A DNA stretch of 5,314 nt from Piscirickettsiaceae bacterium (lineage in GTDB: Bacteria; Pseudomonadota; Gammaproteobacteria; Thiomicrospirales; Thiomicrospiraceae), in assembly GCA_021767305.1 (NCBI GenBank), contig JAASTL010000104.1, forward strand, positions 1 to 5,314, written 5' to 3'. The position numbers were made by a program, and so were the translations under genes. Position 1 is the first letter of the stretch; each line of letters starts with the position of its first letter. Below are positions 5,249-5,314 of this stretch, in pieces. The notes below the pieces were generated by a model, which saw only the letters and a list, made by a program, of their open reading frames with translations, did no database searches and was not told where the DNA came from.

Positions 5249-5253
5249 ACTAC

Positions 5254-5313
5254 TTAGCCGACTCTGAATAACGCGTTTAATTTATGGCAAGGCCAGTTTT
5301 TACTCAACAAGGC
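5254..5313 (-). other. Possible 3' end of a minus-strand gene entering from the right edge
   Basis: One minus frame is open from the window edge to a TAA at 5256-5254 and would encode ALLSKNWPCHKLNALFRVG. I do not recognise the sequence. At 19 codons it is too short to judge coding potential. A competing plus-strand possibility is ATG at 5284, reading MARPVFTQQG into the edge, but it has no clear Shine-Dalgarno. The flanking sequence would decide. Confidence 0.2.
5279..5307 (-). promoter_or_regulatory. Possible distal promoter upstream of the lipoprotein gene
   Basis: On minus, TTGAGT (5307-5302) and TAAATT (5284-5279) are separated by 17 bp, a fair sigma70 match. Transcription would start near 5272, giving a leader of about 200 nt that includes both the palindrome and the inverted repeat. 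It overlaps a possible minus-strand gene tail, so it may instead be chance. Confidence 0.3.
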
Positions 5314-5314
5314 A

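Noticed and set aside
5284..5314. Plus-strand gene start (MARPVFTQQG) at the right edge
   Set aside because: Only ten codons, no clear Shine-Dalgarno, and it competes with a minus open frame over the same bases. Flanking sequence is needed.

Overview
The window looks like a chromosomal stretch from a moderately AT-rich gammaproteobacterium. The evidence is an Slt70-type lytic transglycosylase tail, an E. coli-like CysRS divergent from a cyclophilin gene (E. coli also keeps cysS and ppiB side by side), an outer-membrane lipoprotein with a peptidoglycan-binding domain, and sigma70-type signals. A marine sulfur-oxidiser type lineage (Thiomicrospira/Hydrogenovibrio-like) is possible, but this is a guess from overall feel and not from a marker gene. 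No mobile element, CRISPR array, tRNA or rRNA was seen.

Layout from left to right. 1-291 (+) is the 3' end of a soluble lytic transglycosylase gene, closed by three consecutive in-frame stops. 292-646 has no protein gene, but its minus strand carries a near-ideal sigma70 promoter (508-536), about 89 nt of potentially structured RNA and a strong intrinsic terminator (413-442). Together these make a convincing candidate small RNA with an exposed anti-Shine-Dalgarno tract, lying in the 3' flank of cysS. 647-2017 (-) is cysS, whose true start lies 32 codons inside the longest open frame. 2018-2168 is a divergent control region rich in inverted repeats. 2169-2771 (+) is an exported cyclophilin (ppiA type) and 2897-3400 (+) a cytoplasmic one (ppiB). 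Between them sit four 21-bp tandem repeats that include IHF-like sites. 3447-3485 is a bidirectional terminator.

3505-5073 (-) encodes a 522-residue lipoprotein with a five-leucine heptad segment, four 62-residue-register repeat blocks and a C-terminal PG_binding_1 domain. 5074-5314 is its AT-rich upstream region, with an operator-like inverted repeat and an 18-bp perfect palindrome. It may also hold the edge of another gene.

Working picture. Several genes concern the envelope: cell-wall turnover (Slt), periplasmic folding (PpiA) and outer-membrane to peptidoglycan tethering (the repeat lipoprotein). cysS and ppiB are housekeeping genes. The most interesting inference is that the candidate sRNA is complementary in two segments to the ribosome binding site and start codon of the repeat lipoprotein mRNA, so it could be a translational repressor of that gene and of others with a similar start region.
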